Source: Chrysaora quinquecirrha (Eukaryota; Cnidaria; Scyphozoa; Semaeostomeae; Pelagiidae). From it: 64,000 bases of DNA. A program made the translations under genes and the position numbers. Below the pieces are notes generated by a model that was not told where the DNA came from, did no database searches, and saw only the letters and a program-made list of their open reading frames with translations. The number at the start of each line of letters is the position of its first letter. Within the stretch, counting starts at the first letter, position 1. Positions 38,501 to 53,500 of this stretch are shown piece after piece. Location: positions 2,143,987 through 2,207,986 of the forward strand of contig JACTAT010000013.1 in assembly GCA_014526335.1 (NCBI GenBank). Direction: 5' to 3'.

Positions 38501-41500
38501 CAAACAATGTTTGATCGTTAGACCAGGGCCTAAAATAGACTTACTACATTCCTGCCACTCTTCTGGAAACAGCTACTATCAACTACAACAACATAATTGC
38601 TGGGGTGCTGGATCGTGGAGCAGCGTACACTACGACAAATGTAATAATAAGTCTAGGCTCAAAACATGAACCAAAGTTAATTATGGGTACAGATCAAGGT
38701 TACCTGAACAATTCAAGCCATCTCCAGAGTATCCAACTTTACAGTAACATGTATAAGATCCTTCATTATTTTGGCAGCTTGCTTTGGGGCGACAGTCATG
38801 GGAACCATTTGAGCATTCATCCACATCTACGACAAAAAACAAAATAGAATATACCTTATATATCGTTATATCTATACATCTTCACTAAGAAACACCAAAG
38901 GATGGACAACTTAAAGCAAAACGTCTAGATGATTTAGAGTAGAGGAAAAAGGCGGATAGGCCCAAGCATTTTATTCAATTGGCTGTTTTCTGGTGCTTAA
39001 CAGAAAAAGAAGAAATGTCGCTTGCTTCTATCAAGGTGAAGCTAATCTTTGCCTTCCACCAATATGACATTTACGGGCTTCGTCATGCTTTGCGAAAACT
39101 GAAAATAATAACTAAAGGCACTTAAATATCTTAATAAGTAAACGACTCGATATTTCGTGAGAAGAAACCTGTACAATTGAAACCATTGCCACTATAGCCA
39201 ATGTTGCAAAAGCAGTGGTATGAGCCATTGCTGTTCTCACATTCTGCATTAATATTGCATTGATGCGTCCCCAAGAGGCATTCGTCAAGATCTGAAAATA
39301 CCAGAACAAATTAAGTACGATACTAGAATAAGATGTTACATCCATCAATGCTATTTGAATGTGATGCATTTAAAATGATACCTGTGCAGTTGAAACCATT
39401 GCCTTGATAGCCAATGTTGCAAGAGCAGTGGTATGAGCCATTGCTGTTCTTACATACTGCATGCAAATGGCATTGGTGCGTTCCCAAATGGCATTCATCA
39501 AAATCTGAAAATACAAGCACGAAACAAATTAGATGCCAGGATAAGATGCAACAACATCAGTGCTATTTCAATGTCATGCATTTATAAATGATACCTGTAC
39601 AGTCAAGACCGTTGCCTTCATAGCCAATGTTGCAAGAGCATTGGTATGAGCCATTGCTGTTTATGCATCCTGCATTGATATGGCATCGATGCATTGCCAA
39701 ATGGCATTCGTTGATATCTAAGAAACACAGGAAACTATGAAAATTGTGCGAATTAAAATACCAAGATTGAATACCGCTTTTATTAAACATATCAAAACTG
39801 ATACCTGTGCAACTAATACCATCACCATGATAGCCAATGTTGCAAGAGCACTGGTATGAGCCATCGTTGTTTTGGCATTCTGCATTCTCATGGCATTGAT
39901 GCGTTTGCAAATTACATTCATCAAGATCTGAAAAAAATACAGAAAGGTATGAAAATCTGAAACAAAGACTCCGGCATTTAATACCTTAAATGTTGTGCAT
40001 TTTAATCATACCTGTGCAATTTAAACCACTGCCAGTAAACCCAGTGATACAAGAGCATCGGTATGATCCATTGGCATTTTGGCATTCTGCATTCATGTGG
40101 CAAAGATGCGTTCCCAAATGGCATTCGTCAAGATCTGAAAATACCAGTACGAAAACGTAAGATACAAGAATAAAATACAAGAGCGTCAGTGCTTTTTCAA
40201 TTCAATGCATGCTTAATGTTACCTGTGCAGTTGAAACAATTGCTAATTGGGTGATGCACCCTTTCCTAACATGCCATTTACAGGCTTCGTCATGCTTTGC
40301 GAAAACTGAAAATAATAGCTAACTAAAAAAGCACTTTAATATCTTCATAAGTAAAATACTCGAAATATCTTGGGATGAAACCTGTACAATTGAAACCATT
40401 GCCACTATAGCCAATGTTGCAAGAGCAGTGGTATGAGCCATTGCTGTTCTTGCATTCTGCATTAATATTGCATTGATGCGTCCCCAAATGGCATTCATCC
40501 AGATCTGAAAACACAAGCACGAAATAATAACATACCAGAACAAGATGCAACATCTATCAATGCTATTTGAATGTGTTGCATTTAAATGATACCTGTGCAG
40601 TTGAAACCATTGCCACTATAGCCAATGTTGCAAGAGCAGTTGTGTGAGCCATTGCTGTTCTGGCAATCTGCATATGAATGGCATTGATGCGTCCCCAAAT
40701 GGCATTCGTCTAGATCTGAGAAATGCAAGCACGCAAAATTACGCTAATGCTTTTCTAATACTAATTTCTGCTTGAAGCAATATGCAATTAGTACGCATAC
40801 CTGTACAATTAATACCAGTGCCACGATAGCCAATGTTGCAGGAGCACTGGTATGAGCCATTGCTGTTCTTGCATTCTGCATTAACATTGCATTGATGCGT
40901 TCCAAGTTGGCATTCATCAATATCTAAAAAATACACAGAATGAAGATTTGCGAAAAAAGACAACAACAGTAAACATCTTCCATGTTATGCATATTAAATC
41001 ATACCTGTACAATTAATACCATTGTCACGATAGCCAATGTTGCAGGAGCACTGGTATGAGCCATTGTTGTTTTTGCATTCGGCATTCTCATCGCACTGAT
41101 GCCTTCCCAAATGGCATTCATCGATATCTGGGACAAACAAACAAAGGTAATATAATCTGCAATAAAGATACAAGGATCAAATACCACTCTCGGCTAATAC
41201 ACTAGAACTTATACCTGAGCAGTTAAAACCATTGCCATGATACCCAGTGTTACAAAAGCAATGATAAGTGCCTTTAATGTTCTTGCAATTTGCATTCCAC
41301 ATGGCACCCATGCGTTGCCAAATGACATTCATCCAGGTCTAAAAATATAATGTTAGAAGGCTCTCATAGTGATGGGATATCATGCAATGATAGCGAAGAA
41401 TGCTTGCTTAAGATGTACAGCTGTCACCCTAATGCACGTTGCATTAATACACAATTCTCGTATGACTGTTGTTGCAAAGATAACTTTCTAATATCTCTAA

Positions 41501-44500
41501 AGCTCAAACGAACATACTTCAGAGAATACACTTTAAAGCATACCAGTACAATTGATACCATTTCCATGATATCCTGCATCGCAGAAGCATCGGTATGAGC
41601 CGGGGTTATTATGGCATGATGCATCCGTGTGGCAGTTATGCTTCTGCAAAAAGCATTCATCAATATCTGCAGCAAAGGAAATAAAATGATAATGTAATAC
41701 AAAATTTGTATTGATAAATGCAAAGATTGTATTGACAGATGCGGGTAATTATTGTACTGTATTTTTACATTTCGAATACTAGTTTTGCAATAGTAATACT
41801 ACACTAATTAACACTGGCAAGAAGCAACACAACTGGCTGCATCAAATCAAGCTACAAAAAACATGCGCATTTATTATTTAGAAATCACGTTCTATTTAAC
41901 TATGATCTGCTTGCTATCTGAGCTGACTTTTTTCTGCCGGGAGAGAGCAAGCAACAGAAAAAAGTTCATTGTAAACATCTATATAACGACTGTAGAAATG
42001 TGTTTGAACTACGTGAGGTTTTAGGAGCCTTGCTAAATTCAAATAGTAATTAAAGCAAGGATAACTAGGCATTAAGAGGTATTTGTGCATACCCATACAA
42101 TCGTGTCCATTTCCAGCGTAACCAATCTTACAAGTACAGTTAAAGGATCCTTTAAGATTATGACACGTTGCGATTTGATCACAAGAGTGGATTCCCGATG
42201 AACATTCATCTATATCTGAAATGAGAAAAAACGCTGTTTAGAACTTTGTTTCAAAGATCCAGAAAGAACTTCAAAGAAGAAAAAACCAACTCAAATAAGA
42301 TCTGTTTACTTGAGATTATCTTTGTATGCAACAGAAATAACCAATGCCGTCATACTTTACGATTACCCCAAAACAACATCATTCTACTCCATCTTCTCTT
42401 TTTCATCAACACACCAATATTTAGCCTGTGTTCCAGTCCACCCACCGATTAGTGTGTGGACTGGAACACACTAATCGGTGGGTGGACTGGAACACAGGCT
42501 AACCAATATTTCAACGAGAGAGCAGTGCATAACACCACAAGAACACATGTCGAAAAGATAAACCTGTAAATTAGTATAATGCAAAGAAAAAGGTGAAAAC
42601 AGAGACGTAGAGAGCTTAATTTAAGAAAACTTCAAAGATATGAATCTTTTATGAATCTGCCTTAGACAGATAGAAGATCACAAAATAATTATTATACATA
42701 CTTCTCGATTGTCAAACTTCAAACTTTTCTTCACAGCGTTGATCGCGACATTCTTGTACATTGCTTCAGGACTTGCTTTCAAATTTGCTTTAACAACTTC
42801 ATTGTCGAACACTGAGAAAGCATTCCAGTTTGGTCCTGCTGATTCCTATTACCAAACCTTTCTATTGTATACCAGTCAAAACATTCCAGTAAATATACCA
42901 TCGGAGTATCAAAGTATTGTAACGGTCAATATATTACCCGCAGGCTATACCCGACGTTATGGTATATTTACCCTATGGACCAATGCAACTACCATCATTA
43001 AGAAACAGAAATACCTACGGTAAAATTCTAATAGCATTTCAAATGTTACTTATACTGAGAATTACAAACTATATACAATATTGGCAAAAGACCTTTTCAA
43101 AGAGGCCTGAGTCGCTGCGTCAAGGACTGGAATTACGGCAATCTTAGATAGTTCAGCAAACTCACGAATAATGCAAGAAAAAGAGAGAAAAGTCATCTGC
43201 AACAACAAAGTTGAAAATATGTGCAGAAATTCAGAAAAACAAGATAGAAGCAACTCACAAACAATAAAATTGTTCATTCAATGTCTCCTTGAGCAGATAT
43301 GGTTGGATTTGAAGCCTTTCTTTCACTTTCATTTGAATTAAACGTAAAATTTGAAGTAAAATTCGATGCACAACACCTCCTGAAACCAGCCTAAGTCCAG
43401 TTGTTGCACGCGGAGAGGATTCCCTAACTGAAATTGTCTACCATTTTCCAGAAAATGTCACGCCCGACCCAGGCCTCTTTGAAAAGGTTTATTCGACGTT
43501 TCCTTAACAAGCATCGCAAAGCATGACGGCCATGGCATGAAATAGGGAACGTCCTGTATTATTATATCCTAGAGAAGCAAAACTCACACAATGTCACCTA
43601 CCAGAGCAATCAGTACGATTCCCAGTATATCCCGGGTTGCATTCACAAGAATACGACCCATTCGAGTTCTTGCATGTGGCGTCTGAATGGCAGCTGTGTG
43701 TTCTTTCCAAGCATTCATCGATATCTGCAATAAAAAGTTGAAATTTCGTTAAATGGAATATAGAAAGCTGAACTTCAGACATCAGAAAAAACAACCATGT
43801 TTCTTCCATTGAAACACTGTAATAATTCTTTCAAGGTTTGCACATGCAACACAGTAAAATATTATAAAATATCCTAGCAAATACTTTGAAGGTATTTAAG
43901 TGTAAGAAAGGTGTATATTTTCAGTTTTGTTATCTTAAGAGCATGTGAAAGTAACTGCGTAAACATACTTAAGGGGTTTCGAAGAGACACAAGAAGGAAA
44001 TCACACTATTATAACAATCCTTATCGTTAGTGAAAGGAAAATTATCTAAATCTTAACTGAATAGATGAATATGCAGAGTCTAACATTCTATCGTGTGACT
44101 GAATGTACTAAGATGACAAAGTACAAAGATTGGCAAATCATAGATTATAGAACAAAGAAGACATCGTCATTTTGCACTCGCTCTTGCAGTTTGAAGAAAG
44201 GTGACATGTTATTGTTCCTGTCAATAGTACTAGTCTCTTATGCATGGAAAGCAAAAGAAAAGAGGGGCAGCATAGGGTTGTAGCTACTAGTGTTACATGT
44301 TTCAAAGGATATTGTTTCAGTGTATGGTTTGCAAACCTGCCAATCGTTCCTACTTTTCTTATCGTTTAAGAACAAGTGCCTCTCAAAAAAGTTAATTAAC
44401 AACATTTGAGACGATCTTATCCGGAGAACCCTTAACAGGACCACGTGAAGGTATTATACGATAATGGGTACGATTATACCAATATGGGGAATCCACCCAA

Positions 44501-47500
44501 GGCAATGGCCAGAAGACGAAGTAAAATTTGTATTGGAATACAGTTAATTGCTGGCAGTTCTAACCTGTGCAATTTTTTCCATCACCACTGTAGCCATTTT
44601 TGCATTCGCAAAAATATGATCCATTCACATTAAAGCACGTTGCATCAATATGACAACTATTGTCATTACCAATGCATTCATTTACATCAAGGCATTCTGT
44701 CCCGTTACCACTGTATCCCAAATTACAAATACACTCATAAGATCCTTGGTTGTTAATACAGAAAGCATCAGAAGAGCATCCATTTGCATTATCCTTGCAT
44801 TCATCAACATCTCTGCAGTACGTTCCATTTCCAGAGTAACCCTCATCACATTTGCAAATATAAGTCCCATTCGTATTGGTACATCTTGCTTGAACACTGC
44901 ATTTATGAGTGCCGATCACGCATTCATCAATATCACTACAGGTATGGCCATTGCCACTGTATCCTTGCTTACAGAAACACAGGAAGGAGCCGTTGGTATT
45001 TGCACACAATGCACTGTCATGGCAATTGTGAAGTTCATCCCTGCATTCATCAATGTCCCTGCAGGTGATGCCGTCGCCCGTATACCCTTGCTTGCACCTA
45101 CAGCTGTATGATCCTATGGTATTAAAGCATGTTGCATCATCATGGCAATTATTCAGATTACCATTGCATTCATCAATGTCACTGCAGGTGATGCCGTTGC
45201 CTGCATACCCTTGCTTGCAAAAACAGTTGTATGATCCTATGGTATTTGAACATGTTGCATCAGAATGGCAACTATTCAGCTTACCGCTGCATTCATCAAT
45301 GTCACCGCAGGTGATGCCGTTGCCTGTATACCCTTGCTTGCAAATACAGTTGTATGATCCTATGGTATTAGAACATGTTGCATTGGCATGACAATTATGA
45401 ATTCGGTCACTGCATTCATTAACATCGCTGCATAAAGTGCCATTACCCGTATAACTATATTTACAACTACAATTGTATGATCCTCTGGTATTAGAACACA
45501 TCGCATCAGCATGACAATTGTGCATTCTGGTACTGCATTCATCAATATCACTGCATATAACACCGTCGCCAGTATATCCTTGCTTGCATCTGCATTTGTA
45601 AGATCCTATGGAATTAGAGCACGCTGCATAAGCATGACAACTATGCAGTTTGTCATTGCATTCATCAATGTCACTGCAGTTGATACCGTTGCCTGTGTAC
45701 CCCTTTAAACAATGGCATGAAAATGACCGATGCCATTTCTGCACGCTGCGAACTCATGACAGTTATGCAAGGCAATGTCACATTCGTCTACATCAGAGCA
45801 ATTAATACCATCGCCAAAATACCCGTCTTCGCAACGACAGTCATACGAGCCTTGTGTATTAATGCAACGTGCATTAAGGTGACAGCTGTGCGAATTTAGC
45901 AAGCATTCGTCAGTATCATTGCATGATATCCCATCACCATGAAAGCCTGTTTTGCAGAAACATTCAAAGGAACCTTCTGTGTTTCTACATAATGCATTAG
46001 TATGGCAATTGCTAGTATTAGATGCACACTCATCAATATCCATGCATATGATGCCATTTCCACTAAATCCAGTCTTGCAGATGCAACTATAGTTTCCAAC
46101 ATTGTTTAAACAAGAGGCATTGAAATGGCAATTGTGTGTGCCAAGTTGGCATTCGTCTTTATCTCTGCAATAAGTACCATTACCTTCGAACCCTTTACTG
46201 CAAAAGCATCGGTATGAACCATCGGTATTTTTACAATCTGCATTTAAATGGCAATTGTGTGTGCCAAGTTGGCATTCGTCTACATCTCTGCAAAAGTACC
46301 ATTACCTTCAAACCCTTCACTGCAAAAACATCGGTAGGAACCAGCGGTATTTTTACAATCTGCATTGAGATGGCAATTATCAATGTTTTGTTTGCATTCA
46401 TCAATATCCAGGCAGGTTTTTCCGTTTCCATTATAACCAACATTACAAGTGCAGGTATGAGATCCATTATTATTGGCACATGTCGCATTCTTGTCACAGT
46501 TGTGAAGGCCCAAATCACATTCATTGATGTCAAAGCATTTTGTGCCATTTCCGCTGTACCCTTCGATGCATTTACATACAAAAGAGCCCAGTTTATTGGT
46601 GCAATTTGCATTCAAATCACAGTCATGTTTACCAGTTTGACATTCATCTACATCAGAGCAGTTGAATCCATCACCGGAGTATCCATTTAAACACGAACAA
46701 GTATAAGACCCTTGATTATTAGAGCAAACAGCATTTACACCACAAGAGTGCCCTCCTGTAGCACATTCGTTGACATCATAACAGCTTAGTCCATTGCCTT
46801 CATATCCCTGACGACAGCTACAATTAAAGCTCCCATTGGTATTTATACACTCTGCATTTCGATTGCAATTATTTAGACTTCTTGTGCATTCATTAACATC
46901 GCTACAGATCGTCCCATTACCAGTAAATCCTTTCATACACGTGCATGTAAACGATCCATACGTATTGTTACATTTTGCGTTTCTGCTGCAGTCGTCAATT
47001 TTCAAAGTACATTCATCAATATCGTTGCATGATTTCCCAGAGCCATTAAAACCTTTTCGACAAGCACACGTGTATGAGCCATTGTTATTGTGGCATTCTG
47101 CTTGCATGTGACAGTCGTGGTTGCCAGTCAAACACTCGTTGACATCTTAAATGTAGAAATAAAACCAATTCAGAGATCAAAACATCTGTCCATTCAACAT
47201 GCAATTTCTTGAATCACGGTTACAGGTTAGTTTTTTATAACTTCTTGCTTACAAGTCCTTGGTATGTTTCTACAGTTGATAAATAGATCATTAAAAAGCA
47301 GTTCAATCCATCTGTTCATCAGAAAATCATTCAGTTCCTAAGGATAAATCTTAAATATTTCACCCCCTGGATTTTCAATCTCGTTCATTGCTTAATAATA
47401 CACAACTGTATTTTCCGAGAAGGTTTTTTAAGGATGTGGGTGCTTTATATTACACATATTGTCCTTCATGCATTATCGTTCATATTACACATTTTGCTCC

Positions 47501-50500
47501 TTAGAGAAACATAACGTTTCTTTACAGCAGTCACAACCTGGTACGAAATGTAAGTCCTTTGACTGACCTGATAATAAATAGCACTGTAGTGGTTACTCAT
47601 ATATAAGTATACTTTCTTTCTTATAAAACTATATACTTTCTTGTATAAAAGTCTGCAAATACCACCGTTGGAAATTGAAAGCTTATCAGACTGTTCCACT
47701 ACTTGATAACATATGGGTGTCAAAACCCTGGGATTTTTTTTACAAAGGTTTACAGTAGACTGGTTTTTCACGACCAGACCCCCGGGACTCCTTTACCTGA
47801 CAAGTACCCGCCTTGTAAATATACTCAAAGAGAAAATGATAGCTACAGAGCATGTAAACATGTTCAGGTAGAGTGCAGTGGAAGAACATTGCAGCATTTC
47901 TACGTACTATAGACAGAAGACGTTGTTTGGAACCAAGTTAGAGTAATGGGCAAATAGGGGGCATTATGCAGATTACTAACTAGAAGAAAGGTACCAAAAG
48001 GTGCAGATGAAATGGTGTTTTTAGCAACAGTCACTAGGATCTCAGTAGTAGGTTAACTAATCGATACCTCAACCCTGGTTGTGGCATTACCGTAGCTTGG
48101 GCTCGAACCCTGACCTTGCTGAGCTTCTGACACGACGAGCCAGCTTGGTAATACCAAGACGCCACAGCACCTTCTATAGGCTAATGGCAAATATCAACGG
48201 GACTATGATAGATGTCATTAGCTACGAAAGGAATCTATAAATTATGATCAAAGGTGCTTGTTGCGAGAAAGACACGCAACATAATAAATGCAATAGTAGC
48301 TAACCTTTGCATTCAGTCCCAGTTCCATTGTATCCAATGTTGCATTCGCATTTGTATGATCCAGCATTGTTTGTACATGTGGCATTTGTGTGACAATCAT
48401 GAGAGGATTTCAAGCATTCATCAGTATCTGAAAAAGAAAACGTGGCTCAAAATAAAGAAAAACCCAGAAAGCAAGATTTAATAAACTAGACGCACTGCAG
48501 AAGCCATGGAACTTTAGCTCCTCTTTGAAGTGAATCTCATTATTGTTTTTTTTAAGTTGCAGCTCACTGTACTCTCCGTGCCGTGCGTGCCTAAGCATTC
48601 TTTTCAATAGGAATAAAGTCAGCTCATCTACGGCTATACAACGAAAGAATGGATGGAATAAATCGAAAAACAAATTACCATTGCAAACAAATCCATCTCC
48701 AATGAATCCAGTTTTACAAGCACAAGTGTAGGATCCTTCAGTGTTGTTACACATGGAGTATCGGCTGCATAATTGGCTTCCTGTCAAACATTCATTTTCA
48801 TCTGGGAAAAGACAAGGAAATGATTAAAGGACAGACGATACTGAAGCTTTACTTAAAGCCAACAAACATTATTTGTTAAGGGATGTTTTTCGACCAGGCA
48901 AACAGGAGAAATATTTTGCTGGCAAAAACGTCCTAAAATGTTTGACAAACATATTTGCTATTACAGGCAGGGCCTGAAGCTTCCAGATGGACAATTCATA
49001 CAGCTACTGGTCGAGGAACACATTTAGGCCCAATTTTAGTAAAAGTACAAAACTCTGACATCCGTCACAGTAATCAGAGACAACAAGATTCTGTCCCTAG
49101 GTAGCATAGTCTGTTGGTAACGTTGGTGTAGGTTGGTGTAACTTTGTTGTAAGGTAACGGTAATGAAAGGTAACCTTTGCTGGTGAATAAAAACCGGCAG
49201 TTCACTTCGAATACATCTTTGAATACCTAAACATGTCAAACCATTTCCTTTGAAGCCTCTGTTACACAGACACAAAAACGATCCATATACATTACTGCAG
49301 CTGGCATCAGGATGACAGTTGTGAATATTATCTTTGCATTCGTCAATATCTGGAAGGTAGTAAGAATGAACCTCTTAGAAATAGAAGAAAAAACGTATTC
49401 AGAAGAGTGAGAAATTTCTGCATTAGAAAGCAAATTTATCGGAAAATTAAAAGACAAGTAGCTTCAACAAACAATCAGATAAGATGCTTGGTTCCACATA
49501 GACTCACGACACGAGCCTCTAGTTTACGCTCCCCTTATTTTGATTTGTCACTCCACAATGAGCGATTGTAGAAAACAACAACAACGAAGTTGTGGGACTT
49601 ATGTATTGAGTCTAGGTTCCATAAAGGACCTGGCTTTGATATATTATTGAACGTGAATTTGCCCATGACAGGGGACCAGAAAGTATATATTTCATATTAC
49701 TTAGGTAGGAGTGGAGCAGCGTATCATACCTTTCGAGCAATGCCTTGCGATGTATCCAAACGACCAAGGATTGTTTTCCAAGTAAATCTCGCATATTGCC
49801 AAACAATGTTATATCGTTTGGCCAGGGCCTTATCGAAACTTAAGGAACTACCGAAAACTTAAAGCTTTTAAGAACAACACAGAAAGTCACAAACCTGTAC
49901 AATTTTCTCCGTTTCCAGTGAACCCGACTTTGCATGAACACGAATAACTACCATGGGAATTAAAGCAGTACGCTTCCTTGTCGCAGTTATGCATCATTTT
50001 TCGCATTCATTCACATCCACACATAAGAAACCGTCTCCAGAAAGTCCGGTCTTACAGGCACAGAAATATGAGCCTAATGTATTGCTGCAAATGGCATCAA
50101 AATGGCAATTATGTGACCCTACAAGGCATTCGTCGATATCGTGGCATACACTTCCGTTACCAGAAAAACCATTCATACATCTGCATGTATAAGATCCTTT
50201 GGTATTATTACATGTTGCGTTTTCATGGCAATTGGCATTGTTCCTCTGGCATTCGTCGACATCAAAGCAATTAGTGCCATTACCTGTATACCCATGAAGG
50301 CATGAACATATGTAGGACCCATTCGTGTTGCTGCAGAATGCATCGGAATGGCACTCATGCAATGCAGATTCACACTCATTAACATCCGGACAAGAAAAAC
50401 CGTTGCCTGAATAACCTGTGTTGCAGGAACAATCATATGATCCGATCGTATTCGTGCAAAAAGCATGCGAATCACACCGGTGAACTCCAGTCTGGCATTC

Positions 50501-53500
50501 ATCAACATCACGGCAATACACACCATTCCCAGTAAAGCCGTCTATACACGAGCAATCGAAAGAACCTATATGATTTGAGCAGTTAGCATTATGATGACAA
50601 TTGTGATTGCCAGTTAAACATTCATTGACATCACTACACAGTACACCATCTCCAGTATAACCAGGCAAACAGGTACAGAAAAACGAGCCACGGAAATTGG
50701 TACAGTTTGCCTGTAGGCTGCAGTTATGAGATCCTGCTCGACATTCATTAATATCTTCACAAAGAGTGCCATTTCCTTCATAGCCTGGAAGGCAGGAACA
50801 ATTATATCCGCCAATTGTATTAGAGCAAAACCCATTGGCATGGCAACTATGGTTCTTCAAGCTACACTCATCGACATCTTCACAAACAATGCCGTTTCCA
50901 CTAAAACCATCAAGACACGTGCAGCTAAAGCTTCCATTTGTATTACCACATCTTGCATTGGTATCACAGTGGTGTATTTTCTCAGCACATTCGTCAACAT
51001 CCCTGCAGTCAAAGCCGTTACCTTTGTAACCTTTATTGCATGAGCAATTATATGACCCATCGTAATTGGAGCAAATTGCATGAAGCGAGCAGGAATGTTC
51101 CAGATTAGCACATTCATCAAAATCTAGAAAAAAGATTCTCTCGATAATCAGGTAATAGCCTCAAACTTTCCATAAAAAGAAGATGGTAACTTCAATCTGT
51201 TAGGTTTACAGCAAGGAAAGAAAGACAAAGCCATGTTAACAGAGTAAGATCCGTTAAAAAATTAAAGCAGCTTACCCTGGCATTGGAATCCATTGCCAGT
51301 GTATCCTTTATTGCAACTGCAGTCGTATGAACCTTTAGAGTTAGCACAAATAGCATCTGTATGGCATTGATGCGTTGCTAAAACGCATTCATCAACATCA
51401 CTGCATTCCATACCATCACCTATAAAGCCATTGAGACATCGACATGTAAATGTCCCATTCGCATTCGACAACTCGCATTTTCATGGCAATTGTGCGTGCC
51501 TTTGTGGCACTCATTGACATCCAAGCAATATGTACCATTGCCAGAGAATCCTTCATGGCATAGGCAGGCATAATACCTTTGGCATTGCTGCAGATGGCAT
51601 TTTCATGGCAATCATGCATGCCTGTTTTGCACTCATCAACATCGAAGCAATAAGTACCATTGCCAGAGAATCCTTCATGGCATTTACAGGCATAGGAACC
51701 TTTGGTATTGCTGCAGATAGCATTTTCATGGCAATTGTGTATGCCTGTTTGGCACTCATTTTCATCAATGCAGTATGTATCATTACCAGAGAAACCTACA
51801 CGGCATTTGCAAGCATAGGAACCTTTGGTGTTTCTGCAGTTGGCATTTTGATGGCAATCGTGCATACCTGTTTGGCACTCATTAACATCAACACAGTATG
51901 TGCCATTGCCAGAAAAACCTTTGTGGCATTTGCAACCATAGGCACCTTCGGTATTGCTGCAGTTGGCATTTTGATGGCAACTATGCATCCCTGTTTGGCA
52001 CTCATTAACATCGAAGCAATATGTGCCATTACCAGAGAAACCTTCCTGGCATTTGCAAGCATATGAACCAAAGATATTGCTGCAGTTGGCATTTTGATGG
52101 CAATCGTGCATACCTGTTTGGCACTCATTAACATCAACACAGTATGTGCCATTGCCAGAAAAACCTTTGTGGCATTTGCAACCATAGGAACCTTTTGTAT
52201 TGCTGCAGTTGGCATTTTCATGGCACAAATGCGAAGATACTGAACATTCATCTAAGTCATAGCAGTGGGACCCATTACCTCTGTACCCATGCATACAATT
52301 ACAAACAAAAGAGCCATTGTTATTCAAACAATGAGCATCACGATGACAATTATGCTTTCCAGCTAAGCATTCATCTACGTCATTGCAGTAGATTCCACTG
52401 CCGGTATAACCAAGTTTACAAGAACAACTGAAAGAGCCAGCAGTATTAAAGCAATCTGCATTTGAATCACAATCATGATCTCCACTGAAACATTCGTTCA
52501 AATCAGTGCAGTTAAAACCACTGCCCGAGTAACCTTTGTTACACGTGCAAACATACGATGATATTGTATTATTGCAAAATGCATTATTATCACAGGTATG
52601 TATTCCAGCCACGCATTCATCTACATCTTCACAGCTAATCCCATCTCCGCTAAAGCCAATCCCACACTGGCAAGTATATGATCCATGAGTGTTTGTGCAC
52701 CTCCCGTTAGTGCTACACTTGTGTAATCCAGTCGAGCATTCATCCGAATCCTCGCATGAAAACCCATCTCCTACAAACCCCATTCTGCACTTACAGCTAT
52801 AGTTTCCTTGAGAGTTATGACACTCAGCATTGCGGCTGCAATTGTGGGATTCAGCAAGACATTCATCAACATCTCCACAAAGAGTTCCATTCCCAGAATA
52901 ACCTGGATTACATATGCATGAATACGATCCTTTATAGTTAATGCAGTTTGCTTTAGAATGACATTCATGCTGTCCAGTCAAGCATTCGTCAACATCAGAG
53001 CAACTAAATCCATTTCCTGAATATCCTTCCTTGCAATTGCATATAAAAAAGCCTTTGAAATTGACACATGATGCATCAATATGACAGTTATGGAGTTCTT
53101 TTTCACATTCATCAACATCAACACAGATTAAACCATTTCCAGAATATCCATCATTACACGTACACAAATAAGACCCATTAGTATTGGAACACGTGCTATC
53201 TACATGGCAATCATGTGTTCCTTCTTTGCATTCATCAATATTATTACATTGCCTTCCGTTTCCAGAATATCCATCGTTACACGTACACAAATAAGACCCA
53301 TTAGCATTGGAACATGTGCTATCTGCATGGCAATCGTGTGTTCCTTCTTTGCATTCATCAATATCATTACATTGGCTTCCGTTTCCAGAATATCCATCGT
53401 TACACGTACACAAATAAGACCCATTAGTATTGGAACACGTGCTATCTGCATGGCAATCATGTGTTCCTTCTTTGCATTCATCAATATCATTACATTGGCT

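Noticed and set aside
42709..43023. Plus-strand frame of 104 codons with a signal-like start
   Set aside because: No homology recognised, no promoter or polyadenylation context, and it lies inside a receptor intron on the opposite strand. It stays an unproven possibility only.
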